Shown: positions 31,034 to 39,794, numbered from the stretch's first letter. The stretch: 64,000 bases of DNA from Clostridiales bacterium (GCA_004555205.1 SFIY01000005.1:1-64000); one strand, 5' to 3'. Program-made: numbers and translations. The notes: generated from the letters alone by a model not told the origin.

Positions 31034-33484
31034 TTACTTTTCAATGACCACCTTGCCGTCCTTCAAGCGCACATGGGCGGTATCGCCGCTGAGCAGCTTG
31101 CCCTCCAGCATCAGCTCGGCCACGGCGTCCTCCACCGTGTTCTGGATGGCACGGCGCAGGGGTCTGGCACCGTACTGGGCATCGAATCCGGTCTTGGCCA
31201 GTGCCGCCACGGCGTCATCGTCGGCCTGCAGCGTAATGCCCTGCTGGGCCATACGCCCGCCGGTCACTTCCAGCATACGCCGTGCGATCTTGCGGATGTC
31301 CTCCTCATCCAACTGACGGAACACGATGGTCTCGTCAATACGGTTAAGGAACTCCGGACGGAAGGTGCGCTTGAGCTCCGCCATGACCGCTTCGCGGATG
31401 CGGGCAAAGCGCTTGGCCTCGTCATTCTCCTGCTCGCCGCCATCAAAGCCCAGTCGTGCCGTGTCGGCGGCGGTAATGTTCTTGGCGCCCACATTGGAGG
31501 TCATCACGATGACCGTGTTCTTGAAATCCACCCGCCGGCCCTGGGAATCGGTCACAATGCCGTCCTCCAGAATCTGCAGCAGGATGTTCCACACATCCTC
31601 ATGGGCCTTTTCTATCTCGTCGAACAGCACCACGCTGTAGGGCTTGCGGCGCACCTTCTCGGTGAGCTGGCCGCCCTCTTCGTGGCCCACATAGCCCGGA
31701 GGAGAGCCGATCAGGCGGGATACGGTGTGCTTTTCCATGTACTCCGACATATCAATGCGGATCATGGCATTCTCGTCACCGAACATGGCCTCTGCCAGCG
31801 TTTTGCACAGCTCCGTCTTGCCCACACCGGTGGGGCCCAGGAACAGGAACGAGCCGATGGGCCGCTTGGGGTCTTTCAGACCCACACGGCCGCGGCGAAT
31901 GGCCTTTGCCACGGCAGTAACGGCTTCATCCTGGCCTACCACGCGCTCATGCAGCGTGTCTTCCAGGCGCAGCAGGCGCTGTCCCTCATCTTCCGTCAGC
32001 CGCGTCACGGGGATACCCGTCCAGCCTGCCACCACGGCGGCAATATCGTCGGCAGTCACACTGCCGCGATTCTGCTGCATCTGGCGGTGCCACTTGTCCC
32101 GCTCGATCTCCACCTGCTCGGTGTAGTTCTTCTCAATATCGCGCAGCTGCGCGGCCTTTTCAAAGTCCTGTGCGGCAATGGCCTCCGCCTTTTCACGGTG
32201 CAGCGCGGCGATCTTCTCCTCAAGGGACTTCAAATCGGGCGAGGCGGATTCCGCCTTCATGCGCACCTGGCTTGCCGCCTCGTCCATCAGGTCAATGGCC
32301 TTATCAGGCAGGAACCGGTCGTTGATATAGCGGCTTGAGAGCATGACCGCCGCTTCGATGGCCTCATCGGTAATGGTCAGCTTGTGATGGGCCTCGTACT
32401 TATCGCGCAGGCCCTTCAAAATCTCCACGGATGTCTCTGCGGTAGGCTCGCCCACCGTCACCGGCTGGAAACGGCGCTCCAGTGCGGCATCCTTTTCGAT
32501 GTATTTGCGGTATTCGTCCAGCGTGGTGGCGCCGATCACGCGGATTTCGCCACGGCCCAGGGCAGGCTTGATGATATTGGCGGCATCCACCGCGCCCTCT
32601 GCGCTGCCTGCACCCACGATGGTGTGCAGCTCGTCGATGAACAAGATCACATTGCCGGCCTGCTTGACCTCCGCCAGCGTGTTTTTGATGCGCTCTTCAA
32701 ATTCACCGCGGTACTTGGTGCCTGCCACCATGCCCGAAAGGTCAAGGGACAGGATCTTCTTATCCAGCAGCTCCTCCGGCACATCGGCTGACACAATACG
32801 CTGCGCCAGACCCTCGGCGATGGCGGTCTTGCCCACGCCAGGCTCACCGATCAGTACGGGATTGTTCTTCGTGCGGCGGGAGAGGATCTGAATCACACGC
32901 TGTACCTCCTGCTCGCGGCCGATCACCGGGTCCAGCTTGCCCTCACGGGCCGCCTCGTTCAGGTCGCGGGTAAATTCGGACAGCGTCTTGCCCTTCTTGC
33001 CCTCCTCCTTATTGGGTGTGGCCGCACCGCTGGTGACGGTGCGCGGCGATTCGTTGAGCTTCTTCACCACGCTTGCATACATCTTGCGCGGGTCCACGCC
33101 TACGGTACGCAGAACGCGCAGCGCCATGTTGTTGCCCTCCCGCAAAATACCCATCAGGAGATGCTCCGTGCCGATGTATGTGCAGTTTGTGCGGATGGAT
33201 TCCGAAACGGCCAGCTCCACAATGCTCTTGGCCCGGGGCGTCAGACCCTGGGAAGGCGCTGCACCGGCAAGTCCGGTGCCTACCGTGCGCTGCAAAATGG
33301 AGCAGATCATCTCGTCCGTCAGGCCGTATTCCGTCATCACGCGGTGGGCAATGCCCTCTTCCTCACGCATCAACCCCAGCAGCAAATGCTCGCTGCCCAC
33401 ATAGCCGTGACCCATTTCCTCGGCGGCTTCCTGCGCCAGACGCAGGGCTTCCTCCGCCCGGGGGGTAAACTTATTTTCACGCAT
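31034..33484 (-). CDS. clpC: ATP-dependent Clp protease ATPase ClpC
   Basis: An 816-residue Hsp100 unfoldase. N domain with two repeats (residues 1-145), first AAA+ with GEPGVGKTAIAEG, a middle coiled coil with a UVR-type motif, second AAA+ with GPTGVGKTELCK, and a ClpP-docking LGF loop (TARLGFDGG). It unfolds proteins for ClpP. GAAAGGAG lies 8 bases before ATG 33484 and only 2 bases before an in-frame ATG at 33490, so I take 33484. It is third in ctsR-mcsA-clpC; there is no mcsB, so its adaptor must be McsA alone or others such as MecA. Confidence 0.97.
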   Translation of the reverse strand: MRENKFTPRAEEALRLAQEAAEEMGHGYVGSEHLLLGLMREEEGIAHRVMTEYGLTDEMICSILQRTVGTGLAGAAPSQGLTPRAKSIVELAVSESIRTNCTYIGTEHLLMGILREGNNMALRVLRTVGVDPRKMYASVVKKLNESPRTVTSGAATPNKEEGKKGKTLSEFTRDLNEAAREGKLDPVIGREQEVQRVIQILSRRTKNNPVLIGEPGVGKTAIAEGLAQRIVSADVPEELLDKKILSLDLSGMVAGTKYRGEFEERIKNTLAEVKQAGNVILFIDELHTIVGAGSAEGAVDAANIIKPALGRGEIRVIGATTLDEYRKYIEKDAALERRFQPVTVGEPTAETSVEILKGLRDKYEAHHKLTITDEAIEAAVMLSSRYINDRFLPDKAIDLMDEAASQVRMKAESASPDLKSLEEKIAALHREKAEAIAAQDFEKAAQLRDIEKNYTEQVEIERDKWHRQMQQNRGSVTADDIAAVVAGWTGIPVTRLTEDEGQRLLRLEDTLHERVVGQDEAVTAVAKAIRRGRVGLKDPKRPIGSFLFLGPTGVGKTELCKTLAEAMFGDENAMIRIDMSEYMEKHTVSRLIGSPPGYVGHEEGGQLTEKVRRKPYSVVLFDEIEKAHEDVWNILLQILEDGIVTDSQGRRVDFKNTVIVMTSNVGAKNITAADTARLGFDGGEQENDEAKRFARIREAVMAELKRTFRPEFLNRIDETIVFRQLDEEDIRKIARRMLEVTGGRMAQQGITLQADDDAVAALAKTGFDAQYGARPLRRAIQNTVEDAVAELMLEGKLLSGDTAHVRLKDGKVVIEK

Positions 33485-33500
33485 ATTCATCGCTCCTTTC

Positions 33501-33923
33501 TTACTGCTGCAAGGCACGGATCGCATCGCGCAGGCGTGCCGCTTCCTCAAAGTTTTCCTCTTCGATGGCGTTCTTCAGCTGCGCCTGCAAAGCGTTGCGC
33601 TCGCGCTGGCTCTTCCATTTTTCCTGTTCCTCATTTTCCACCAAATCCTTCTCCCGCACCGCCACAGGGGCCTTCTCGTCCTCGCTCAGCGGCTCGGGGA
33701 ACTCCGTCAGCAGCCTTGCGTTCATCGGCTCAAACAGCGGTTCAAACAGACGGAAGGGACGGGTGAAAAAGTCGTCATCGAACAGGCTGCGGGGACGCAG
33801 CCGCTCGGTATAGCCCAGCTTGCCGGCACAGTCCGCGCACAAATGCTGCTCGGTGATTTTTCCGTTGATATTGCTCTTAAAATAGAAAGTTGCTTCGTTC
33901 TTTCCACAGCGTTCACATTTCAT
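33501..33923 (-). CDS. mcsA: McsA-like zinc and UVR-motif protein
   Basis: A 140-residue protein with two N-terminal CxxC pairs (CERC at 3-6 and CADC near 30) and a C-terminal UVR motif (IEEENFEEAARLRDAIRALQ). In Bacillus McsA activates the arginine kinase McsB and helps ClpC. Here the kinase gene is absent from the operon. Two adjacent ATGs exist; the second (33923) has better spacing from GGAGG. Between ctsR and clpC. Confidence 0.93.
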   Translation of the reverse strand: MKCERCGKNEATFYFKSNINGKITEQHLCADCAGKLGYTERLRPRSLFDDDFFTRPFRLFEPLFEPMNARLLTEFPEPLSEDEKAPVAVREKDLVENEEQEKWKSQRERNALQAQLKNAIEEENFEEAARLRDAIRALQQ

Positions 33924-33947
33924 CATGATTTCCTCCTTATCAAAAAT

Positions 33948-34397
33948 TCAAACCTGTTGTATCAAAACTTGCTTCAAAAGGTCGGCCCGTACCGTATTGC
34001 GCGCTTCCTGCGGCACGGCACGCAGCGTTTTGTCGTCCATGGACACCAACAAGGCCCGCCCTACGGCAAGGTCAAGCGCCTCGGACTCCACCAGGTTGGT
34101 AATCATGGCCCTTGCACTGGCCATGTCCAGCGTTTCGCCCACGGAGTTGATCACATGCATCAGCAGTGTCTGCCGATCCACACGCACCCGTGTGATACGG
34201 ATGTAGCCGTTTCCGCCCCGCCGGCTCTCCACGATATAGCCCCTCTCGGGGGAAAATCGGGTGGACATGACATAGTTGATCTGGCTGGGCACACAGTTAA
34301 AGCGCTGTGCCAGGTCGCTGCGCTGCAATTCCAGTACGCCGCCCATCTCCTCCAGCTCCTGCTGAATGAACCCGGCGATCACATCAGATATACCCAT
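33948..34397 (-). CDS. ctsR: CtsR, class III heat-shock repressor
   Basis: A 149-residue repressor with winged helix in the N-terminal half (DVIAGFIQQELEEMGGVLEL; LAQRFNCVPSQINYVMSTRF) and the glycine-rich wing (ESRRGGNGYIRI), which is the heat-sensing loop. First gene of its own operon. The promoter is flanked by sites that match its binding motif. Confidence 0.96.
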   Translation of the reverse strand: MGISDVIAGFIQQELEEMGGVLELQRSDLAQRFNCVPSQINYVMSTRFSPERGYIVESRRGGNGYIRITRVRVDRQTLLMHVINSVGETLDMASARAMITNLVESEALDLAVGRALLVSMDDKTLRAVPQEARNTVRADLLKQVLIQQV

Positions 34398-34416
34398 CTT
34401 TTCATTCCTCCCGTCT

Positions 34417-34439
34417 TTTGACTTTGTCTTTCTTTGACC
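34417..34439. promoter_or_regulatory. CtsR operator, start-proximal (three heptads)
   Basis: On the minus strand the heptads GGTCAAA, AGACAAA and AGTCAAA lie at 34439-34433, 34429-34423 and 34423-34417. The first two have the 3-bp spacing of the CtsR box. The site is between the -10 box and the ctsR ATG, where it would block the polymerase. Confidence 0.85.
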
Positions 34440-34448
34440 TTTGATGGT

Positions 34449-34476
34449 AGTATAGCACGGTGACAGGGAAAGTCAA
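34449..34476 (-). promoter_or_regulatory. Promoter of ctsR-mcsA-clpC
   Basis: TTGACT (34476-34471), 16 bp, TATACT (34454-34449), lying between two CtsR operators. Confidence 0.88.
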
Positions 34477-34485
34477 GGGGTATTT

Positions 34486-34502
34486 TTTGACTTTCTTTGA
34501 CT
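34486..34502. promoter_or_regulatory. CtsR operator, upstream
   Basis: AGTCAAA-GAA-AGTCAAA on the minus strand, a full match to the CtsR tandem heptad pattern, about 10 bp upstream of the -35 box. Confidence 0.9.
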
Positions 34503-34529
34503 ATTTTGCAAACAAATTGTGAATAAAGG

Positions 34530-34557
34530 AAAACAGAGCCGCCTTTTGGCGGCCCTG
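34530..34557 (-). terminator. Terminator of the MTA salvage operon
   Basis: CAGGGCCGCC and GGCGGCTCTG pair around AAAA on the minus strand, followed by TTTT (34533-34530). It is 8 bp past the isomerase stop. Confidence 0.85.
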
Positions 34558-34564
34558 TCTGCTG

Positions 34565-35632
34565 TTATATCACCATTTCATAGGGGCCCAGATCGCTTTG
34601 GGCCAGATAGCGCTTCAGATCGTAGGGGGAATAGATGCCCAGATCCGTCACCACGCCGGAGATCAGGCCGGGCGGTGTCAGGTCGAAGGCGGGATAGTAG
34701 CCCTTTACCCCGTCGGCGGCGGTTTTCACGCCCATAGCCTGCAGCGTAAAGTTGGGATCGCGCCACTCGATGCGGACACTGTCCTTGGTGGGGTGCCCTG
34801 CGTCGGGCACGCCGGTGATGAACACCGGAATACCCATGTACTTGGCGGCGATGGCGATCTGGAAGGTGCCCACCTTGTTGGCCACATAGCCGTCGCAGCA
34901 GATGGCGTCAGCCGCGCAGGTGAATACGTCCACTTTTTCCTGCTGCATCACATAGGCGGGCATATTATCGGTAATCACCGTCACATCAAAACCCATGTCA
35001 CGGCAGACGGTGGCGGTAAGCCGTGCGCCCTGAAAGTAGGGGCGCGTTTCCGGGCAGAACAGGCGGATGTTCTTGCCGCGCTCACGACATTCTTTGAGCA
35101 TTTGTCCCACGATGGTTTCGGCAAAGCACTGGGTCATGACCGTACCGTTGTCGGGGAACATATCCACCAGATACTTGGCGATCTGCCCCACCTTGTTATA
35201 GCGGCGGTTGTTGGCGGCCACGGTGTAATCGCGGATAGCCATCGCAATGTCGCCTTCCCCTGCCGCCAGGGCAGCTTTGGCCGCCTCCAGACAGCCGCCG
35301 GTGATGAGCTGCATCCGGCTGACGGTGGTGGGGCGGGCATGAGAGATGGTGTATGCCGCCCGTTCCAGATAGGCGATCTGCTCCGCCGCCGTTTTTTCAC
35401 GGCACTCATAGGCGGCCAGCGCCATACCCATCGCCGCCGCCGTAAAGGGGCCTGTGGACTGGGTCACCATGTCCGTCAGCGCCTGCGCCACCTCGCCGTG
35501 GGTCTTGCAGGCAACAAATTCCACCTTACGGGGATAGACGCGCCTGTCAAGGATGCGTACTTCCCCTGCGTCATACCACGCCACATTTTCATATTGCAGC
35601 ATAAAGGCCAAGCCCTTGTCAGCCCGTTCCAT
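34565..35632 (-). CDS. mtnA: S-methyl-5-thioribose-1-phosphate isomerase-like protein (MtnA family)
   Basis: A 355-residue eIF2B/MtnA-family isomerase, aldose- to ketose-1-phosphate. Seen: ETRPYFQGARLTA and GYVANKVGT, and the catalytic pair, Cys in TVMTQCFAET (usually THCNAG) and Asp in CAADAICCDG (usually GADRI). The Cys and Asp are kept while flanks differ, so the substrate could vary (methylthioribose-, deoxyribose- or ribose-type 1-phosphates). GAGGGG is 8 bases before ATG 35632. It is the third gene after punA and the deaminase, which favours MTA or 5-prime-deoxyadenosine salvage. Confidence 0.85.
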   Translation of the reverse strand: MERADKGLAFMLQYENVAWYDAGEVRILDRRVYPRKVEFVACKTHGEVAQALTDMVTQSTGPFTAAAMGMALAAYECREKTAAEQIAYLERAAYTISHARPTTVSRMQLITGGCLEAAKAALAAGEGDIAMAIRDYTVAANNRRYNKVGQIAKYLVDMFPDNGTVMTQCFAETIVGQMLKECRERGKNIRLFCPETRPYFQGARLTATVCRDMGFDVTVITDNMPAYVMQQEKVDVFTCAADAICCDGYVANKVGTFQIAIAAKYMGIPVFITGVPDAGHPTKDSVRIEWRDPNFTLQAMGVKTAADGVKGYYPAFDLTPPGLISGVVTDLGIYSPYDLKRYLAQSDLGPYEMVI

Positions 35633-35643
35633 ATCGTTTCCCC

Positions 35644-36936
35644 TCATTGATACAGTCTCTTTACAACCGCTTTGGCTTCCGCCATGATCTTCTCGCGGTC
35701 CAGCGTCAGATATGCGCCGTTTTCATACAGAATCCTGCCGTCCACCATGGTCAGGCACACATCGCTGCCCTGCACGGCGTAGGTAACCAGACCTGCCGCA
35801 TCCAAACAGGGGTACAGATGGGGTTTATCCATGTCAATGGCGATAATATCCGCCTTTTTGCCTGCTTCCAGCACCCCCGTGTCGTCCCGGCCCTGTGTCA
35901 GCGCACCGTTCCGGGTCGCCATTTGAAGCATCACGGCGGCAGGCAGGAGCGTAGCGTCGCAGCGATGGCCGTTATGAATCACGGAGGCCAGATGCAGCTC
36001 CTCCATCATGTTCAGATTGTTGTTGCTGGCTGTGCCATCCGTGCCCAGGGCCACGCGGATGCCCCGGGCCACCATATCGGGAACAGGCGCGAAGCCGCTG
36101 CCCAGCTTCATGTTGCTGGAGGGATTGTGGACGGCTGTCACGCCCTTTTCCGCCATCAGCGCCATGTCACCCTCACTGACCCACACGCAGTGTGCCGCCG
36201 CGCAGGGCACATCGAATACGCCCATCTTGTTGAACCATTCCGCCGGTGTCAGACCGCCGCGCCGCGCCTTGCACTCCTCATGCTCGGCGGCGGTTTCACT
36301 CATGTGAATGTGCATACGCAGGTGGTTATCCTTGGCAAAACCTGCCACACCCCGGGCCACATCCTCGCTGAGACAGGTATATTCACCGTGCAGGCAGGCG
36401 TCTACGCGGATACGGCCGCCGCCCTTTCCGTGCCAGTTCCTGTGCAGCCGTTCCATCTTGCGCGCATACTCGTTGTTGTCATAGCGGTCCGACGCATCAA
36501 AGGCCTGCACATGCTGACAGATATTGGCCTTCATCCCGCTGCGGCAAACGGTGTCCGCCAGCAGGTCGGAGCTGAAATACATATCGGAAAAGCCGGTGGT
36601 GCCGCAGGCAAGCATCTCCAGCATGGCAAGCTCGGCGCCCACGGCAATGTCCGCCTCCGTCATTTTTGCCTCCACAGGAAAGATCTCGTCAAACAGCCAT
36701 TTCTGCAGCGGCAGGTCGGTACCCACGCCGCGCAAAAGCGTCATGGAGGCATGGGTATGGCAGTTTACCAGACCCGGCAGCAGCAGCTTGCCGCTCATGT
36801 CCTTCTCACTGTCAAATTCACCTGCCGGACGCTTCGTGCCGACGGACTCGATCGTGTCGCCGTTAACGGCGATAAAGCCGCTGTCAATCACGCCCGCAGG
36901 CGCATAGATCATGGCATTTTTCAAAAGAAGACGCAT
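35644..36936 (-). CDS. mtaD: Amidohydrolase, 5-methylthioadenosine/S-adenosylhomocysteine deaminase-like
   Basis: A 430-residue amidohydrolase. Metal and substrate motifs are those of the MTA/SAH deaminases: CHTHASMTLLRG, MHIHMSETAAEHEE, AAHCVWV and ALGTDGTASNNNL. It would turn methylthioadenosine into methylthioinosine (and may also take SAH or adenosine). Three bases after punA and 11 before mtnA, which gives a complete deaminate-phosphorolyse-isomerise route. Confidence 0.9.
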   Translation of the reverse strand: MRLLLKNAMIYAPAGVIDSGFIAVNGDTIESVGTKRPAGEFDSEKDMSGKLLLPGLVNCHTHASMTLLRGVGTDLPLQKWLFDEIFPVEAKMTEADIAVGAELAMLEMLACGTTGFSDMYFSSDLLADTVCRSGMKANICQHVQAFDASDRYDNNEYARKMERLHRNWHGKGGGRIRVDACLHGEYTCLSEDVARGVAGFAKDNHLRMHIHMSETAAEHEECKARRGGLTPAEWFNKMGVFDVPCAAAHCVWVSEGDMALMAEKGVTAVHNPSSNMKLGSGFAPVPDMVARGIRVALGTDGTASNNNLNMMEELHLASVIHNGHRCDATLLPAAVMLQMATRNGALTQGRDDTGVLEAGKKADIIAIDMDKPHLYPCLDAAGLVTYAVQGSDVCLTMVDGRILYENGAYLTLDREKIMAEAKAVVKRLYQ

Positions 36937-36939
36937 CGT

Positions 36940-37761
36940 TCAGATCCTTTCTATCACACGCTTCAGGTAGGCGCTGAACCGATCTGCCACTACATGGCCC
37001 ACCTCGTTCACTTCCTCATCGGTCAGCGGCTGGTCAAGGATACCCGCCGCCATGTTGGTGATCACGGAGAATGCCAGGCAGGGCAAGCCGCAGTGTGCCG
37101 CCGTCAATGCCTCGGTCACGGTGGACATGCCCACCGCATCGCCGCCCAGCAGACGGATCGCGCGAATTTCGGCCGGTGTTTCAAACTGCGGGCCGGGCAT
37201 GAAGAAATAGCAGCCCTCATGGACCGTCAAACCGCTGCCCTCGGCACATTCCCTTGCCAGTTGACGCAGCGCCGGCGTATACATCTGCTGCACATCGAAA
37301 AACCGCGGGCCGAACGCCTCCACATTGGGTCCGCGCAGGGGTGATGCGCCGTTGAATTTGATCTGATCGTTAATAATCATCACATCCCCCGGTTTATAGC
37401 CAAGGTTCACACCGCCTGCCGCGTTGGTCAGGACCGCCGCGCGGCAGCCCAGCAGCTTAAACAGTCGGATCGGCGCGGTGAGCTGTTCAAAATCGTATCC
37501 CTCGTAGGAATGGAATCGGCCGGACATGCATACCACTCTCTTCCCTGCAAGCATGCCGCAAATCAGCTTGCCGGCATGGGTACTGACAGTGGAGCGCAGG
37601 AAATGCGGTATTTCCTCATAAGGGATCACGATGGGGTTTTCGATCTGCTCCGCCAAGGGGCCGCAGCCCGAGCCGAGAATCATGCCGATCTCCGGATCAA
37701 ACCCGATTTTTTCGCGCACATAGTCCGCGCTGACCTTAAAATATTCATATGTGTATGCCAT
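36940..37761 (-). CDS. punA: Purine nucleoside phosphorylase (trimeric PNP/MTAP family)
   Basis: A 273-residue enzyme splitting purine nucleosides with phosphate. Motifs: ILGSGCGPLA (phosphate), GRFHSYEGYD, LTNAAGGVN, MPGPQFETPAEIRA and VGMSTVTEA. The Met-Ser after Gly is typical of PNP. First gene of its operon, with consensus promoter and AAGGGAG site. In context it may prefer methylthioinosine, but guanosine and inosine are the safe assumption. Confidence 0.93.
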   Translation of the reverse strand: MAYTYEYFKVSADYVREKIGFDPEIGMILGSGCGPLAEQIENPIVIPYEEIPHFLRSTVSTHAGKLICGMLAGKRVVCMSGRFHSYEGYDFEQLTAPIRLFKLLGCRAAVLTNAAGGVNLGYKPGDVMIINDQIKFNGASPLRGPNVEAFGPRFFDVQQMYTPALRQLARECAEGSGLTVHEGCYFFMPGPQFETPAEIRAIRLLGGDAVGMSTVTEALTAAHCGLPCLAFSVITNMAAGILDQPLTDEEVNEVGHVVADRFSAYLKRVIERI

Positions 37762-37790
37762 ACGCTTCTCCCTTCACTTTTTATATATTG

Positions 37791-37819
37791 ATTGTAGCAT
37801 ATTGGTTAAACTGTGTCAA
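37791..37819 (-). promoter_or_regulatory. Promoter of the punA-mtaD-mtnA operon
   Basis: TTGACA (37819-37814), 17 bp, TACAAT (37796-37791). Confidence 0.88.
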
Positions 37820-37888
37820 TTTACCGTCTTTTGGCACTTTTACCTATGAAAAACAAACTCTTCTTTATTTTTTTCTGTATACTGGGTC

Positions 37889-37916
37889 TTGCTTTTTTTG
37901 TTTTTCATGATACAAT
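37889..37916 (+). promoter_or_regulatory. Promoter of the ferredoxin gene
   Basis: TTGCTT (37889-37894), 16 bp of T-rich DNA, TACAAT (37911-37916), 31 bp before the ATG. Confidence 0.7.
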
Positions 37917-37946
37917 GATTGTACAAATCTTAATGGAGGTGCTCAC

Positions 37947-38120
37947 ATGGCTTATCAGATCAGTTCTGCTTGCGTCAGCTGCGGCGCTTGCGCAGATGTT
38001 TGCCCCGTCGGTGCTATTTCCCAGGGCGACGCTTCTTACGTGATTGATGCTAATGCTTGCCTGGACTGCGGTTCTTGCAGCGATACCTGCCCCAACGGCG
38101 CTATCAATCCCGCTGACTAA
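37947..38120 (+). CDS. 2[4Fe-4S] ferredoxin
   Basis: A 57-residue clostridial-type ferredoxin. Eight Cys in two clusters: CVSCGACADVCP and CLDCGSCSDTCP, the classic CxxCxxCxxxCP twice. GGAGGTG lies a few bases before ATG 37947. It is a single-gene unit with its own promoter and terminator, so a general electron carrier in an anaerobe. Confidence 0.96.
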   Translation: MAYQISSACVSCGACADVCPVGAISQGDASYVIDANACLDCGSCSDTCPNGAINPAD

Positions 38121-38138
38121 TTACATAGCGAGCTAAAA

Positions 38139-38165
38139 ATGCCGGACGGTATGTCCGGCATTTTT
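38139..38165 (+). terminator. Terminator of the ferredoxin gene
   Basis: ATGCCGGAC (38139-38147) pairs with GTCCGGCAT (38153-38161), followed by TTTTT. Confidence 0.92.
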
Positions 38166-38172
38166 CCTTCTC

Positions 38173-38201
38173 TTGCACATGGGGCGGATTTATATTACAA
38201 T
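38173..38201 (+). promoter_or_regulatory. Promoter of the trmN6-like/rsmI pair
   Basis: TTGCAC (38173-38178), 17 bp, TACAAT (38196-38201). Confidence 0.8.
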
Positions 38202-38238
38202 GGTACAATGGTGTAAAACGGCGAAAGGAGCATACGGC

Positions 38239-38961
38239 ATGGAACGCATGGATCAACTGTGGCCCGGCGGCTATCGGTTTTACTTCGATGACACGCTCTT
38301 TCAGCCCTCCACGGATTCTTTCCTGCTGGGCGCCTTTCCCAAGCTGCGCCGCGGTGATCGCGTGTGTGATTTAGGCGCCGGTACCGGTCTGTTGGGGCTG
38401 CTGCTTTTGGCGCGGGAACCGTCGCTTCATGTCACCAATGTGGAGCGGCAGGCCGCCTCTCACGCACTCTCCGTCCGTAACGCCGCCTTGAACGGTCTGG
38501 ACAGGCAGGTCACCTGTCTCCACGGGGATCTGCGCGACAAGGCACAGCTTCCCACCGCAGGGTCTTTCGATCTGGTCGTATCCAATCCCCCCTATTTCCC
38601 CGCCGGCTGCGGTTTGGTGTCCCCACAGGCATCGCGCCGTGATGCCCGCTCTGAGGTCACCTGCACATTGGGGGATGTTTGCGCGGCCGCCGCGCGGCTT
38701 TTGCGGTATGGCGGCCGCTTTGCGGTGGTCTTTCGCCCTGATCGGCTGGTGGATCTGACGGACACGCTGCGCCAAAGCCGCTTGGAGCCGAAGCGTCTGC
38801 GTTTTGTGCAGCACACCGCGGCCGACGCTCCGTCGCTTCTGCTGCTGGAGGCCAGAAAAGGCGGCCGTCCCGGTTTGACCGTAGAGCCGCCGCTGCTGCA
38901 TTATACGGACGGCGCGGAGAGTGCGGAATGGCAGCGCATGTATTTTCGAGATAAGGAGTAA
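38239..38961 (+). CDS. tRNA1(Val) (adenine37-N6)-methyltransferase-like protein (TrmN6/YfiC family)
   Basis: A 240-residue SAM-dependent enzyme. SAM motif VCDLGAGTGLLGLLLL and the N6-adenine motif SNPPYFPAG are plain. AAAGGAG lies 8 bases before ATG 38239. It is 5 bp upstream of rsmI, an arrangement common in Firmicutes (yabB-yabC type). The tRNA target is taken from the family. Confidence 0.9.
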   Translation: MERMDQLWPGGYRFYFDDTLFQPSTDSFLLGAFPKLRRGDRVCDLGAGTGLLGLLLLAREPSLHVTNVERQAASHALSVRNAALNGLDRQVTCLHGDLRDKAQLPTAGSFDLVVSNPPYFPAGCGLVSPQASRRDARSEVTCTLGDVCAAAARLLRYGGRFAVVFRPDRLVDLTDTLRQSRLEPKRLRFVQHTAADAPSLLLLEARKGGRPGLTVEPPLLHYTDGAESAEWQRMYFRDKE

Positions 38962-38966
38962 ACCCC

Positions 38967-39794
38967 ATGGCCGGAACATTATATCTGGTGGCGACCCCCA
39001 TCGGCAATCTGGGCGATTTTTCGCCCCGCGCGGTGGAAACGCTGCAAAACGCGGACTTTATTGCCGCCGAGGACACCCGTGTGTCCATGAAATTGTTGCA
39101 TCATTTTTCCATCAAAAAACCGCTTGTCAGTTATCACGAGCATAACCGCGCCGCGGCCGGACAGGCCATTTTAGAGCGTATACTGGGCGGTGAAACCTGC
39201 GCCCTTGTCACCGATGCCGGCACGCCTGCTATCAGCGATCCCGGCGAAGAGCTGGTGCGGCTGTGTGCCGACAACGGCGTAGAGGTGCAGAGCATCCCCG
39301 GCTGCTGTGCCTGCATCACGGCGCTGGCAGTATCGGGTCTCCCCACCCGCCGCTTTGCCTTTGAGGGGTTTCTCTCCGCCAACCGCACCGAGCGCAAAGA
39401 ACAACTGCAGAATCTGCGCAGCGAAGAGCGCACCATGGTCTTTCACGAGGCGCCTCATAAGCTGCGCGCCACCTTGTCGGATATGCTGGCCGTTCTGGGT
39501 GACCGTCCTATCGCTCTGTGCCGCGAGCTGACCAAGCTGCACGAGCAAACGCTGCGCATGACGCTGTCGGCCGCCGTGGACTACTATAACGCCAACGAGC
39601 CGCGAGGGGAATATGTGCTGGTGGTATCGGGCCGCGAAAAGCGCACCGGCCCCGCCGTCACCTTGGAAGAAGGCGTAGCCATGGTGCTGCAGCGCAAGGC
39701 GGAAGGCCTGCGCATGAAAGACGCCGTCCGTCAGGTGGCAGACGACACCGGTCTGAACCGCAACGAGCTGTATGATGCCGTCTTACACGCATAA
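38967..39794 (+). CDS. rsmI: 16S rRNA (cytidine1402-2-prime-O)-methyltransferase RsmI
   Basis: A 275-residue tetrapyrrole-methylase fold protein (LYLVATPIGNLGDFSPRAV; EDTRVSMKLL; LVTDAGTPAISDPGEELV). It methylates C1402 at the decoding site together with RsmH. Second gene after the tRNA methyltransferase. Confidence 0.96.
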   Translation: MAGTLYLVATPIGNLGDFSPRAVETLQNADFIAAEDTRVSMKLLHHFSIKKPLVSYHEHNRAAAGQAILERILGGETCALVTDAGTPAISDPGEELVRLCADNGVEVQSIPGCCACITALAVSGLPTRRFAFEGFLSANRTERKEQLQNLRSEERTMVFHEAPHKLRATLSDMLAVLGDRPIALCRELTKLHEQTLRMTLSAAVDYYNANEPRGEYVLVVSGREKRTGPAVTLEEGVAMVLQRKAEGLRMKDAVRQVADDTGLNRNELYDAVLHA

